64,000 nucleotides of DNA from Bin87 sp965217175 (GCA_965217175.1 OZ244251.1:2356001-2420000), one strand, 5' to 3'. Shown: positions 52,546 through 61,824, counted from the first letter of the stretch. The notes: generated by a model from the letters alone, not told the origin. Made by a program: numbers and translations.

Positions 52546-53430
52546 TTAGCCGATTGCATCCTTGAGACGGCGGATCGCGTCGATGTGTTCATCGGGAGAT
52601 TGGCCGCCTCGCAACCCGGCAGCGATGTGAGTTGCTCCCAGTCCTTCCCAGGAACGCAGTTCGGTGAGCCAGTCCTCCGGGTTGTTATCGGCGGTGATGG
52701 TGATACGGCCCTCGAAACCGATTTCCGACGGGTCTCTGCCAACCGATTGAGCTTGTTGCCGGATGCGGTCCAGGATTGCCTGCCCGCCAGAGTCCGGAGC
52801 GAACATTGGGAAATATCCGTCGGCCAGCCTGCCGATGCGTCGAATCGCTGCGTTGGGCGGCGTGGGCGCGTTGCCCCGTCCTGCGCCCACCCAGATAGGG
52901 ATGGGACGCTGCACCGGGGCGGGATTGATGCCGGCATGGGTGATGTCGTGATACTTGCCATGGAAATCGATGACATCCTCGGTCCACAACCGGCGCAAAA
53001 CTTCGATCTGCTCGTCGCATCGACTGCCCCGGGACGCGAAATCGACGCCCAACGCTTCATATTCCACCGAGTTCCAACCCACGCCGATACCCAGCCGCAG
53101 CCGCCCGCCGGAAAGCAGGTCGACTTCCGCGGCCTGTTTCGCTACCAGTGCAGTTTGACGCTGAGGCAGGATCAGGATACCGGTCGTCAATCCGATGCTC
53201 TTGGTTACGGCGGCAAGATAGGCCATCAGCGTAAAGGGTTCGTGGATGTAGGACTCGTGGGAATAGGGGAAGTTTGGCACCTCGGGGTGTTTTTCCGGCA
53301 CCGCGCCCAACACGTGGTCAAGAATGCGTACATGGGAGTATCCCAAATCTTCGGCAGCCTGAATATAGTCTCGCAGCGCGCCGAAGTCATCACCAATTTC
53401 CACGATGGGAACCGAAACGCCAATCTCCAT
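52546..53430 (-). CDS. LLM-class F420-dependent oxidoreductase
   Basis: 294 residues of luciferase-like fold: MEIGVSVPIVEIGDDFGALR, EDLGYSHVRILDHVLG, TGILILPQRQTALVAKQ, EVDLLSGGRLRLGIGVGWN. The EYEALGVDF segment and PIPIWVGAGRG point to the TIGR03619-like F420 group, where F420 dependence is usual but not shown here. The ATG at 53430 has GGAAGGAG 8 bases upstream; the extension to 53493 is rejected. Confidence 0.9.
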   Translation of the reverse strand: MEIGVSVPIVEIGDDFGALRDYIQAAEDLGYSHVRILDHVLGAVPEKHPEVPNFPYSHESYIHEPFTLMAYLAAVTKSIGLTTGILILPQRQTALVAKQAAEVDLLSGGRLRLGIGVGWNSVEYEALGVDFASRGSRCDEQIEVLRRLWTEDVIDFHGKYHDITHAGINPAPVQRPIPIWVGAGRGNAPTPPNAAIRRIGRLADGYFPMFAPDSGGQAILDRIRQQAQSVGRDPSEIGFEGRITITADNNPEDWLTELRSWEGLGATHIAAGLRGGQSPDEHIDAIRRLKDAIG

Positions 53431-53573
53431 TACTATTCTCCTTCCAGCGACCGGTCCGGGGCGCTGAAGAGCGCCGAGCGGCCAACTTACCAATCTGACC
53501 AGTAATCACAGCCTACCACCGCCGCCCGGTAGTGTCATCTGTTGGTGGGTTCCGGTGCCTGCCCGCTAGGAAT

Positions 53574-53600
53574 ACAAAAGGGGCGCCGCCGATGGCGCCC
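53574..53600 (-). terminator. Rho-independent terminator
   Basis: In minus-strand sense GGGCGCC pairs with GGCGCCC around ATCGGC, followed by CTTTTGT. It lies 26 bases past the stop of the maleylpyruvate-isomerase-like gene. The rest of 53431-53625 shows no gene. Confidence 0.75.
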
Positions 53601-53625
53601 GGTGAGAAGCAACGTTACTATCAGC

Positions 53626-54435
53626 TCAGATCATGAAGTTCATTTCGCTGACGATACGCTCGCCCAACTCGGTGTCGCCGGCGATGGTTACCGACCCGTT
53701 AGCCAACGCTTTGGCAGCGTCCCACCGTCCGGTTCCCAGGGCATTGAACGGCTCGAGACCCATGGTCAGCTGCACCGTAGGCGCAACCGGGGCGACATCC
53801 AGCCGGGTCGCTCTGCCGTCAACCATGCTGAGGGCCACGGTTCCGCCGACTTCGCCGGTGATTTCGAACACTACCGTGGCGCCATCATCGGGTTTCACTT
53901 TCCGACCCACGACGAAAGGCATGGCCATTTCGGTACGGTCGTAGGCGTGCTCGGCGACAGGACCGGACAGGTGACCCGGCATGCCCAGAGCCCGCCGGAT
54001 GTCCTGCTCGTGCACCCAGGCATCATAGATCCGGATGCGAAGCAGGTCGGAGTACGGACCGCGACCGAGCGGATTGCCGGTTTCGGAGGCGAAATCGTCG
54101 TCGGTCATGGCGCGCAGCACGTCCAAACGTTCGCCGGTGATTTCGCGTAATTCCGCCAGAACATCGGCGCCCGCGAATTGACGGCGATAATCCACCAGAA
54201 CCTCGTTGCTCTGACCGACGTCATTGCGGACGTGGGAAGTATCAGCCGGTTCGTGTGCGGGAGCCGGCCGTCCCATCAGACGGCATTCGCTGCCCACCAG
54301 GTGGGAAACCTGATCCTGCACCGACCATCCGGGGCATTCAGTGCCGATTGCCCACTGCTGGTCGGACAGGCCGGCGCACAATTCCGAAATGGAACGCCAC
54401 ACCATCTCCATGCGGTCTACCAATTCCTGGGACAT
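53626..54435 (-). CDS. Maleylpyruvate isomerase N-terminal/DinB-like domain protein
   Basis: 269 residues of the TIGR03083-like group (mycothiol-dependent maleylpyruvate isomerase fold). A four-helix DinB-like bundle has candidate metal histidines in QDQVSHLVGSE and YDAWVHEQDIRRAL. The C-terminal 100 residues resemble an SCP2-like fold (VVFEITGEVGGTVAL, TLGLEPFNALG-type strand). Members act in thiol-dependent isomerisation or as unknown metal proteins; function here is open. It is last in the minus-strand run that holds two tiny genes. Confidence 0.8.
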   Translation of the reverse strand: MSQELVDRMEMVWRSISELCAGLSDQQWAIGTECPGWSVQDQVSHLVGSECRLMGRPAPAHEPADTSHVRNDVGQSNEVLVDYRRQFAGADVLAELREITGERLDVLRAMTDDDFASETGNPLGRGPYSDLLRIRIYDAWVHEQDIRRALGMPGHLSGPVAEHAYDRTEMAMPFVVGRKVKPDDGATVVFEITGEVGGTVALSMVDGRATRLDVAPVAPTVQLTMGLEPFNALGTGRWDAAKALANGSVTIAGDTELGERIVSEMNFMI

Positions 54436-54457
54436 ATCGATCTATCTCCGTTGTTGG

Positions 54458-54697
54458 TTATTCGTTATCTGAACGTGTCCAGCGGCATTCGGGTAGGTGC
54501 CCGTGGTCGCCAGCATCGGGGCAGGTGCATCGCAAATCGTCGCGCTTTACGTACCCCAACGATTCCAGCCACCCGTTGAAACCGGCGTAGAATCCAAAGC
54601 CGTCGTCGATGGCGCGGTAGCCTGCACGCAGTGCGGCGATGATTTCCGATTGGCCGGGTGTGATCAGCGCATCGGTGGCTTCAGAGGGGGTGGACAT
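54458..54697 (-). CDS. Small cysteine-containing protein of unknown function
   Basis: 79 residues, family not recognised. The N-terminal half is helical and the C-terminal half carries CTCPDAGDHGHLPEC, three cysteines and two histidines that could bind a metal. It is 6 bases after the next small gene and 22 bases before the maleylpyruvate-isomerase-like gene, so all three are probably one transcript. The compact packing is the main support for a real gene. Confidence 0.55.
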   Translation of the reverse strand: MSTPSEATDALITPGQSEIIAALRAGYRAIDDGFGFYAGFNGWLESLGYVKRDDLRCTCPDAGDHGHLPECRWTRSDNE

Positions 54698-54703
54698 CGC
54701 GAT

Positions 54704-54907
54704 TCACTGGGCCAAAACTTCCGCTATATCCTGTGCGAACACCATGTCTTCCTCACCCACCTGATCGGGATCATCTGGATTGGAAAGGTAACGCACGAAC
54801 AGCCAGACGCCGTCTCTGGGATTGGAAACGACTTCGCCGGTTGCGTCGTTGCTAAGCCGGACCGCCTGACCGGTTTCGATGTCCATCAAGTTTACAATGT
54901 CAGCCAT
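54704..54907 (-). CDS. Small acidic protein of unknown function
   Basis: 67 residues, strongly acidic, ending EEDMVFAQDIAEVLAQ. No family recognised. The sequence alternates beta-like and acidic segments (GQAVRLSNDATGEVV, GVWLFVRYLSN), suggesting a small folded domain. It lies directly upstream of the other small gene. The ribosome-binding site is weak. The gap 54908-55030 shows nothing else. Confidence 0.55.
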   Translation of the reverse strand: MADIVNLMDIETGQAVRLSNDATGEVVSNPRDGVWLFVRYLSNPDDPDQVGEEDMVFAQDIAEVLAQ

Positions 54908-55030
54908 GAAGCACCATGTTGGGTTGAGATCGCGGATCGGAGTTCATGGAGAGACCTGAATGGGGGATGGCTCAGATCCGCCGGATTGTCAGTTCGTAGC
55001 GGTCTCGGCCATTACCCTGCAATGACGCCT

Positions 55031-55576
55031 TTAGAAGAAGAAAGTCAGATTTTTGGCCAGCAGGACATTCTGATCGAGCACGACCTTGCGACTACTGATC
55101 CGCAACTGTCCATCTTCCCGCCGGAGGGTGTCTTCGCGCCGCCCGACCAGGATGTCGGTTTCGGTAGCCACGCGATTGCGGTAGATGATGAAACGGCACC
55201 GTATTGAAACCTCGTCGGCCGAGGCCGCATCGGGTTGAGCATCAATAATCTCTACGTTGGTAACCAAGTGTGCCAGTCTGGAAAGTGGTTCTTCGGCCCA
55301 ATGCACGCCGGTCTGAATCTGTTTGACCCGCTGCGTCAGCGTTTCCTTCCCTTCGTCGAACCAGTTGATGTCCTGGCCCTGGCGGGTGAACTCCCGTTCC
55401 AGTTCGCCGAACTTCACATTGCGCCGCAGGGGCACCCAATAACGGATATCGGCGGCGAGCAATTCCAGCCATTCGTCGTACCGGCGTTCGTCCAGCAGGT
55501 TGGCTTCGTGATAAAGAAAGGCTTCGACCTCCTGCCGCAACAGTAGCAGGGCGACAGCATCGTTGGTAGCAACCAT
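55031..55576 (-). CDS. Ring-hydroxylating dioxygenase beta subunit
   Basis: 181 residues of the NTF2-like beta subunit of aromatic-ring dioxygenases. LRQEVEAFLYHEANLLDERRYDEW is cut into its helices here; DIRYWVPLRRN, RLAHLVTNVEI and LRREDGQLRISSRKVVLDQNVL are typical. It shapes the alpha3beta3 hexamer and has no redox centre. ATG at 55576, 8 bases after the alpha subunit; the extension to 55627 overlaps the alpha gene. No ferredoxin or reductase gene is nearby. Confidence 0.92.
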   Translation of the reverse strand: MVATNDAVALLLLRQEVEAFLYHEANLLDERRYDEWLELLAADIRYWVPLRRNVKFGELEREFTRQGQDINWFDEGKETLTQRVKQIQTGVHWAEEPLSRLAHLVTNVEIIDAQPDAASADEVSIRCRFIIYRNRVATETDILVGRREDTLRREDGQLRISSRKVVLDQNVLLAKNLTFFF

Positions 55577-55584
55577 GCTTTGAC

Positions 55585-56976
55585 CTACCTGGAACCGGAC
55601 CCGTTGGCACCGTTGCCGTGGCGCCACCCAGCCAGTTCGTCCCAGTCGCGAGCGGCCATGAAGTCAGCCCAACGGGAGTAGAACGTCCGCTGATTCTGCT
55701 CGCCGGCACGGGCTTTGGTCGTATCGAGCACCGTGCCTGGCAGATGCAAGCCGCCGTCCTCGAAATCGTCCACGGCGTAACCCATACCCATCTGATAGTT
55801 GTACGAACGTCGGCGCGCCATGGCGCCGCGGCTGGCAGCATGGGCGTAGTTCCAGTTTTCCATATCGTCCTGCTCGGTCAATCCGCTGGGTCCCGAATAG
55901 CGGATGTAGTACTGGCGCAGGAATTCTTTGACTTCGGGTGGAGCTGTGCTGTCCACCAGGTACCAGCGCCAAACCTCGGTCTGGTCGGGTCCACGGGGAT
56001 GCCAAACCGCTATGCTGCGGGGCTGGCGCGGTAGGTAGGACATATTAGGAAAGATCGTGCCCGGTCCCCCCATGATGCGCCACAACTGGCCCTGTCGCTC
56101 TTTGCGGGCAATTTCACAGGCGTGGAAATATTCAGCGACGATCGGATCGTTCTGGTAGGACCGAACCGGTTGAGCCTCTTCCGGTCTCAGGAAGATGACC
56201 GTCCCGTGGCCGCGCTCCGGGAAGGACACGTCCAGCGACTTGGCTCCCTCCCGCTCGCTGTTATCACGACGACCCTGACCAGATGGGCCGATGCCCACGA
56301 GGTCGACGGACCGATGGCTGATGTTGTGGTAGCGGTCGCCGATGAAGTTCTCGGCCGGGAATTTCCAGTTGGAGGGAACTAACCACTTTTCGATACCGCC
56401 GATAATCTCGGTGCCGCCTTCCGAGCCGTCCCAGCCGTCAAAAAGGAAATCAAGGTAGGTGCGGAATTCGCCGATGTACTCGAGGAAGTCTGGAGCCTGG
56501 GGATCCCAACTGGCCCAGATGCCACCTTTGTAGTTCGTCATGCGGGGCACCCGAAGCAGACCCCATTGGGATTTGTCCAGCTCCTCGTGGTAGGCATCCT
56601 TGTAGTAAGGCACGCCGACCAGAGCGCCATCGGTGGCGAAACTCCAACCGTGATAGGGGCAGGAAAATATGGGGGTATTGCCCTCGTCGTACCGGCAAAC
56701 CTTCATCCCGCGATGGGTGCAGGAATTGAGAAACACGTGCACCTCTCCCTGCCGGTCACGGCACAGAATTACCGACTCTTCGCCCATGGATGAGATAAAG
56801 AAATCGCCGGGTTTGGATACCTGGCTTTCATGGCCGACGAACAGCCAGGCCCGGGTGAAAATGCGTTCCTGCTCTTCGGCGTATATGTCAGAGTTTACGA
56901 AAATTTCGCGGCTGACGAGACCGTTTTCCCGGTCCACCATGCCACTGAATGTACTGGGTTGAAAGGTAATTGCCAT
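55585..56976 (-). CDS. Rieske ring-hydroxylating dioxygenase alpha subunit
   Basis: 463 residues. The Rieske [2Fe-2S] ligands are Cys86, His88, Cys106 and His109 (C-x-H-x17-C-x2-H). The catalytic iron site is in ENFIGDRYHNISH: Asp214 bridges to the Rieske centre of a neighbour subunit, and His217 and His221 are likely iron ligands, spaced by three residues where four is more common. Substrate unknown, probably aromatic or polycyclic. GGAGA precedes the ATG at 56976 by 8-9 bases; the frame upstream to 57222 lies inside the next gene and is rejected. Confidence 0.94.
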   Translation of the reverse strand: MAITFQPSTFSGMVDRENGLVSREIFVNSDIYAEEQERIFTRAWLFVGHESQVSKPGDFFISSMGEESVILCRDRQGEVHVFLNSCTHRGMKVCRYDEGNTPIFSCPYHGWSFATDGALVGVPYYKDAYHEELDKSQWGLLRVPRMTNYKGGIWASWDPQAPDFLEYIGEFRTYLDFLFDGWDGSEGGTEIIGGIEKWLVPSNWKFPAENFIGDRYHNISHRSVDLVGIGPSGQGRRDNSEREGAKSLDVSFPERGHGTVIFLRPEEAQPVRSYQNDPIVAEYFHACEIARKERQGQLWRIMGGPGTIFPNMSYLPRQPRSIAVWHPRGPDQTEVWRWYLVDSTAPPEVKEFLRQYYIRYSGPSGLTEQDDMENWNYAHAASRGAMARRRSYNYQMGMGYAVDDFEDGGLHLPGTVLDTTKARAGEQNQRTFYSRWADFMAARDWDELAGWRHGNGANGSGSR

Positions 56977-57062
56977 CGTGTTTCTCCGTTGGTGGTTGCC
57001 CAAACGACAGATGCCAGCATGGTAACACAACGCACTGGCGCTAAATCCGCAGAACTCCTGGT

Positions 57063-57950
57063 TTAACTTTCGTTCAAACTCTGCCCCGCCAGTTCCTCCA
57101 GGATACGGGCCACCACCGGGTAGCCATCGCTGCCCCAGCCACGTTCCTGAGCGGCCCGATACAGCGCATCCGCCGCTGAGCCGGTGGTCGCTGGCACGTT
57201 CAATCGCGCGGCCAGGGCGCACGCCAACGCAACGTCTTTGGCCACGATGTCCAGAGTACCGCCGGCCTGGTAGGAACCATCGAGGATGGCGTTGGGTATG
57301 GCGTTGAAAGCCCTACTGGCGCCGGCGCTGACTGGAACTATCTCAGCCAGCACCGCCGGATCGATTCCGGCTGCCTTGCCAATCAGCATGCCCTGTATCG
57401 CCGCGATCAGGTTGGTGTATCCCATGTATTGCGTTGCCAGCTTGGCCGCGCATCCGGCGCCGGATTCACCGACATAAAAAACTCGCGCCGCAACTTTCTC
57501 AAGATCGGCAAAAACCTGATCGAAAACAGATCGGTCGCCACCGACCATCATGGTCATGTTGGGCGGCCGGCCGCTGACCGGCGCGTCGAGCATCGCCACA
57601 CCGTTCTGCCGACACGTGGCGGCGACGCGCCGGGCGACGTCGGGATCGTCGGTGGTGGTGTCCACCAGCACCGCGCCATTCGCCATGCCGACGAGGGCAC
57701 CGGTTTCGTCGCCCAGCAACGCCGAAACCACCTGATCAGGGCCGGGTAGCGACGCCCAAACCATCCCGCAACCGTCAACCGCCTGACGTGGCGTATCCGC
57801 CCAGGATGCGCCGCGCTCCAGCAATGATTCCGCCGCCGAGCTTCGCAAATCGTGGACAGTCAAATGGATACCAGCGTCCAGTAGGCATCCGGCCATCAAG
57901 CTGCCCATGGTGCCGACGCCGATAAACGCTTGTCGCTGCGGTATGATCAA
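57063..57950 (-). CDS. 3-hydroxyisobutyrate dehydrogenase-like NAD(P)-dependent oxidoreductase
   Basis: 295 residues of the beta-hydroxyacid dehydrogenase family. The Rossmann motif is FIGVGTMGSLMAGC, the substrate-binding DAPVSGRPP follows, and the catalytic lysine is in the GAGCAAKLATQYMGY helix. The C-terminal helical domain makes the dimer. Substrate could be hydroxyisobutyrate, tartronate semialdehyde or a glyoxylate-type acid. The start is uncertain: a TTG at 57950 with a weak ribosome site, or an internal codon. Confidence 0.88.
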   Translation of the reverse strand: MIIPQRQAFIGVGTMGSLMAGCLLDAGIHLTVHDLRSSAAESLLERGASWADTPRQAVDGCGMVWASLPGPDQVVSALLGDETGALVGMANGAVLVDTTTDDPDVARRVAATCRQNGVAMLDAPVSGRPPNMTMMVGGDRSVFDQVFADLEKVAARVFYVGESGAGCAAKLATQYMGYTNLIAAIQGMLIGKAAGIDPAVLAEIVPVSAGASRAFNAIPNAILDGSYQAGGTLDIVAKDVALACALAARLNVPATTGSAADALYRAAQERGWGSDGYPVVARILEELAGQSLNES

Positions 57951-57992
57951 ATTGCTGGCCCGGATATGCCGGAGTTTGCACCCAACATCAGA

Positions 57993-59159
57993 TCAGTAAT
58001 GGTCCACCAACGGGATTTCGTGCAGGGCAGGTATAACCTCTTTGCCAATCAGTTCGATGGAACGCATCACGTCGGCGTGGGCCATCGCACCCTCGTTGCC
58101 GTAGACGTGCAGGTAGCCAGGGTTGAGCCGGTCAATAATCATCGACAGCTTTTCCCGGACGGTATCCGGGCTGCCCACGATAATGTTGTTGGCATCCTGC
58201 AATTCTTCATAGGTCATCATGCGACCGAAACCGCCGGCTCCTGGTAGGGTGCGCTGGATATCGACCGCCTCCCGCGACTGGTACCCGGGAGGATCGTTGT
58301 GCTCGCGGGGCCCGCGATTGCGATGTTCCTGAGTCCACAAGAATTCGCGACCAATTTCCTGAGCTTTCTCGTCGGTGTCGGCGCAGAAAATCCTGAGCAG
58401 ATAACCGAAGTGTTCAGGGCCCGGTTCGAATCCGGTTTCACGGGCGGTTTCGATATACACGTCGCGCAGGCGGTGGGTGTGTTCCAACAGAGAACCCAGG
58501 TTCATGTAGGGATGCTGGTGGCGAGCCGCCCACATTACGCTCTCCGGGCTGCTGAATCCGGGGAACCAGATGGGTGGGTGGGGTTTTTGCATCGGGAGCA
58601 CCCACGGGTTCACCGCTCGGTAATGGTAATACTCGCCTTCGTAGCGGAAAGGACCAGGCTCGGTCCAGCACTTGATGATGAGGTCGTGGGCTTCTTCGAA
58701 TCGGTCCCGGTTCTGTGGCGGAGCGATTCCACCCTGCAGAGTTTCAACCGCCGTGCCGCGCACGAATCCGGAGATGATCCGGCCACCCGAGATACAGTCC
58801 AACATGGCAATCTCTTCCGCCATGCGGATGGGATCATTGACGGCGATCACGTTGCCTAGGATTGCGATTTTAGCCTTGCGGGTTACTTTGGCGATAACCG
58901 CGGCGTCAATATTGACGGCAGGTTTCATGCACCAATAGGACGAATGGTGCTCGTTGGACATGATGCCATCGAAGCCATTTTCGTCGGCCCAGGCATACTG
59001 TTCATGGTACTGATTGTAAAGTACGTGGGCCTTTTCAGGATCGAAGTAAGTGTTAGGGAACCCCAAGCGGCCCGATTCATACTGGGCAACATCTTCATTG
59101 GTTATGGGTGCGAATGGTTGCTCAGAAAACCAGAAAACTTCCACCTTATCTTTCGGCAT
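57993..59159 (-). CDS. LLM-class flavin-dependent monooxygenase (long form)
   Basis: 388 residues, close in layout to alkanesulfonate/alkane-type long LLM enzymes. DENGFDGIMSNEHH, AILGNVIAVNDPIRMAEEIAMLD, SGGRIISGFVRG and HPPIWFPGFSSPESVMWAARH mark the barrel; the C-terminal part has IVGSPDTVREKLSMI. An AGGAGG box 8 bases before the ATG makes this one of the best ribosome sites in the window. It needs a reduced flavin supplied by another protein, not seen nearby. Confidence 0.9.
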   Translation of the reverse strand: MPKDKVEVFWFSEQPFAPITNEDVAQYESGRLGFPNTYFDPEKAHVLYNQYHEQYAWADENGFDGIMSNEHHSSYWCMKPAVNIDAAVIAKVTRKAKIAILGNVIAVNDPIRMAEEIAMLDCISGGRIISGFVRGTAVETLQGGIAPPQNRDRFEEAHDLIIKCWTEPGPFRYEGEYYHYRAVNPWVLPMQKPHPPIWFPGFSSPESVMWAARHQHPYMNLGSLLEHTHRLRDVYIETARETGFEPGPEHFGYLLRIFCADTDEKAQEIGREFLWTQEHRNRGPREHNDPPGYQSREAVDIQRTLPGAGGFGRMMTYEELQDANNIIVGSPDTVREKLSMIIDRLNPGYLHVYGNEGAMAHADVMRSIELIGKEVIPALHEIPLVDHY

Positions 59160-59288
59160 GTCGAGCCTCCTCGCTGATTTCAGCTGTCTTCGTCCGTAGT
59201 AGTTGAGGATACCGTCAGTATAGGGACGCTGATACGGGGCGGCAAGGGGAACTCGACATCGCCCGCCGGCAACCCCGACTCGAACGGA

Positions 59289-60098
59289 TTACACGCCCTG
59301 GAACCACGCCGGGCGCTTTTGCGAAAATGCCCTAATTCCTTCCTGGAAGTCGCGCGTCAATCCGATGTTGGCGATAGCGTCGGTTTCAGAATCCAGTTGT
59401 GTTGCCAGGTCAGAATCCCAACTGCTATCGAACAGGGCTTTGACCCTGCCGTACGCGCGGGTAGGTCCGTGGGCCAGCCGGTCGGCAGTCTCCATGGCGT
59501 GCCGTTCGAAGTGGGCGGGTTCGAATACCTGGCTGACGAGACCCAGGTCCAACGCGTATTGGGCTCCGATGGGTTGTCGCGCCAGGTAGATATCCATCGC
59601 GCGACCTTGGCCGACGATGCGCGGCAGCATGTAGGTGGACCCGCCATCCGCGGTGCAGCCGATATTGGCGTAGGCCAACAGGAACCGGGCGTCGGTTGAC
59701 GCAATGCGCATATCGCAGGCGAGGGCCAGGCTGAAACCGGCGCCGGCTGCAACGCCGTTCACGGCCGCCACAACCGGCTTGTCCAGGCGGCGTATGCCCA
59801 TGATCACCTCGCGGTGCAGATCATCGGCGAGCTGACGCAAGTGGGCTGAAAGAGCTTCGGGACCGCCTTCGTCGAGTTGCGCGGTGAAATCCCGCACGTC
59901 GGCGCCAGCGCAGAACGCTCCGTCGACACCGGTGAGCAGGACAGCCCTGACATCCCCAGCCCGACACGCTGCGACCGCTTCGCCGAGCTCGGCCACCATC
60001 CCCGGCGACAGCGCGTTCCTGGCCTCAGGGCGGTTCAGCCGAATGACCGCCAGCGAACCTTTGTGTTCCAGCAGAACACGATTTGGAGCAGTGGGCAT
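59289..60098 (-). CDS. Enoyl-CoA hydratase/isomerase family protein
   Basis: 269 residues, crotonase fold. The oxyanion hole is formed by AFCAGADVRDF and the GVAAGAGFSLALACDMRIAS segment; the second catalytic position is in GCTADGGSTYMLPRIVG, where aspartate stands near the usual second glutamate, so hydratase versus isomerase activity is not settled. AGGAGG precedes the ATG. It would act in fatty-acid or aromatic ring-cleavage beta-oxidation downstream of the oxygenases. Confidence 0.92.
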   Translation of the reverse strand: MPTAPNRVLLEHKGSLAVIRLNRPEARNALSPGMVAELGEAVAACRAGDVRAVLLTGVDGAFCAGADVRDFTAQLDEGGPEALSAHLRQLADDLHREVIMGIRRLDKPVVAAVNGVAAGAGFSLALACDMRIASTDARFLLAYANIGCTADGGSTYMLPRIVGQGRAMDIYLARQPIGAQYALDLGLVSQVFEPAHFERHAMETADRLAHGPTRAYGRVKALFDSSWDSDLATQLDSETDAIANIGLTRDFQEGIRAFSQKRPAWFQGV

Positions 60099-60129
60099 GT
60101 GAACCTCCTGCCGTTGTCGGACAATGCAC

Positions 60130-61824
60130 CTAACCGGTTACCGCGCCTTCGGAGGCGGAGGAGACCAGCTTGGCGTACTTGGCCAGGACGCCGGTGGTGT
60201 ATTTGGGTTCGATCGGCCGCCAGGCGGCGCGACGGTCCGAGAATTCTTCCTCACTGAGTTTGGCATCGAGGCGACGGCCGGGAATGTCGAGGGTGATTAT
60301 GTCGCCCTCTTGGAGCAACCCGATGGGTCCGCCCACCATTGCTTCGGGGGCAACGTGGCCCACCATCGGCCCGTGGGAAGCGCCGGAAAACCTTCCATCG
60401 GTTACCAGGGCGACGCTGTCACCGAGACCCTGACCGATGAGGGCGCCGGTAACGGCAAGCATTTCCCGCATACCAGGGCCGCCTTTTGGCCCCTCGTAGC
60501 GGATGACGACAATGTCGCCTTCTTTGATTTCGCCGCGCTGTATAGCCTGGAACGCGAGTTCCTCCTGCTCGAACACCCGGGCGGGTCCTTCGTATACTCG
60601 TTCCTGATGGCCGGCGACCTTGATGACAGCGCCGTCGGGAGCCAGATTGCCACGCAGGATCGCCAATCCGCCGGTGGGACTGCGAGGTTGGTCGGGGTGG
60701 TAGATGACCGGCTGGTCCTCGATGATGGGCGTATCGTTGATATTTTCGGCCAGGGTCTTTCCATTTACGGTCATTGCGTCGCCGTGGAGCAGGCCAGCAT
60801 CGAGCAGGCGCTTTCCGATCAGGGCCACCCCGCCGTAACGACTGAGGTCTGCCATGACGTAGCGGCCGCCTGGTTTCATGTCGGCGATGTACGGAGTGTT
60901 GCGGCTAATGCGGTCGAAATCTTCCAGCGACAGGCTGACTTCGGCCTCCCGCGCGATGGCCATGAGGTGCAACACGGCGTTGGTGGAGCCTCCCATGGCA
61001 ACCACCACGGTGATGGCGTTTTCAAAGGCCTCCCTGGTGAGAATGTCTCGCGGGCGGATTCCTTCCTCCAGCATACGCATTACGGTTTCACCAGCCCGGC
61101 GGGCTTCGTCCGTCTTGCGGGGATCAACAGCCGTGAGCGAGGCATCGCCAGGTAGAGACATGCCCATCACTTCGATGGCGGTGGACATGGTATTGGCGGT
61201 GAACAGGCCGGCGCAGGAACCCTCGCCGGGGCAGGCGTGGCACTCCAGTTCAGTCAGCTCTTCTCTGGTCATGCGGCCGGCGGCGTAGGCGCCCACCGCT
61301 TCGAACACGTCCTGGATGTTGACGTCCTTGCCGTTCCACTGGCCGGGCAGGATGCTGCCCCCGTAAACGAAAACCGCAGGTATGTTCAGGCGGGCGATAG
61401 CCATCATACAGCCGGGCATGTTCTTGTCGCAGCCGGCTACGGTCACCAGGCCGTCCATCCGTTCCCCGAACGCAACCGTCTCAATGGAGTCAGCAATCAC
61501 TTCCCGACTCACCAGGGAAGCCTTCATCCCCTCGGTTCCCATGGAGATACCGTCGCTGACGGTGATGGTACCAAACTGGAACGGGGTGCCGTTGCCGAGC
61601 CTGATTCCCTCCTTGACAGCGGCGGCGAAGCGGTCGAGGTGGACGTTGCAGGGAGTCACGTCGCTGGCCAGATTGGCGACGGCGACGAAGGGTTTTTGAA
61701 TGTCATCGGCGGTCAGACCCATGGCCATCAGCATCGCGCGGGCCGGCGCCCTTTCCGCGCCTTCCGTGATGTCGCGGCTGCGATGTTTCAGCAAAGCTCT
61801 GGGGCTGCGGGAGATAGTAGTCAA
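60130..61824 (-). CDS. ilvD: Dihydroxy-acid dehydratase IlvD
   Basis: Dehydrates dihydroxyisovalerate and its Ile counterpart, the third common step of branched-chain synthesis, using an Fe-S cluster. 564 residues. Cluster cysteines are in ASDVTPCNVH, AGCDKNMPGCMMA and CPGEGSCAGLFTANTM. TTG at 61824 with AGGAGG 5 bases upstream; the extension to 61857 is rejected. It stands apart from the ilvB operon and has its own promoter. The leader (about 86 bases) shows no T-box. Confidence 0.95.
   Translation of the reverse strand: MTTISRSPRALLKHRSRDITEGAERAPARAMLMAMGLTADDIQKPFVAVANLASDVTPCNVHLDRFAAAVKEGIRLGNGTPFQFGTITVSDGISMGTEGMKASLVSREVIADSIETVAFGERMDGLVTVAGCDKNMPGCMMAIARLNIPAVFVYGGSILPGQWNGKDVNIQDVFEAVGAYAAGRMTREELTELECHACPGEGSCAGLFTANTMSTAIEVMGMSLPGDASLTAVDPRKTDEARRAGETVMRMLEEGIRPRDILTREAFENAITVVVAMGGSTNAVLHLMAIAREAEVSLSLEDFDRISRNTPYIADMKPGGRYVMADLSRYGGVALIGKRLLDAGLLHGDAMTVNGKTLAENINDTPIIEDQPVIYHPDQPRSPTGGLAILRGNLAPDGAVIKVAGHQERVYEGPARVFEQEELAFQAIQRGEIKEGDIVVIRYEGPKGGPGMREMLAVTGALIGQGLGDSVALVTDGRFSGASHGPMVGHVAPEAMVGGPIGLLQEGDIITLDIPGRRLDAKLSEEEFSDRRAAWRPIEPKYTTGVLAKYAKLVSSASEGAVTG

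Noticed and set aside
56977..57222. N-terminal extension of the Rieske alpha subunit
   Set aside because: It overlaps the HIBADH-like gene on the same strand and lacks homology; ATG 56976 has GGAGA upstream.
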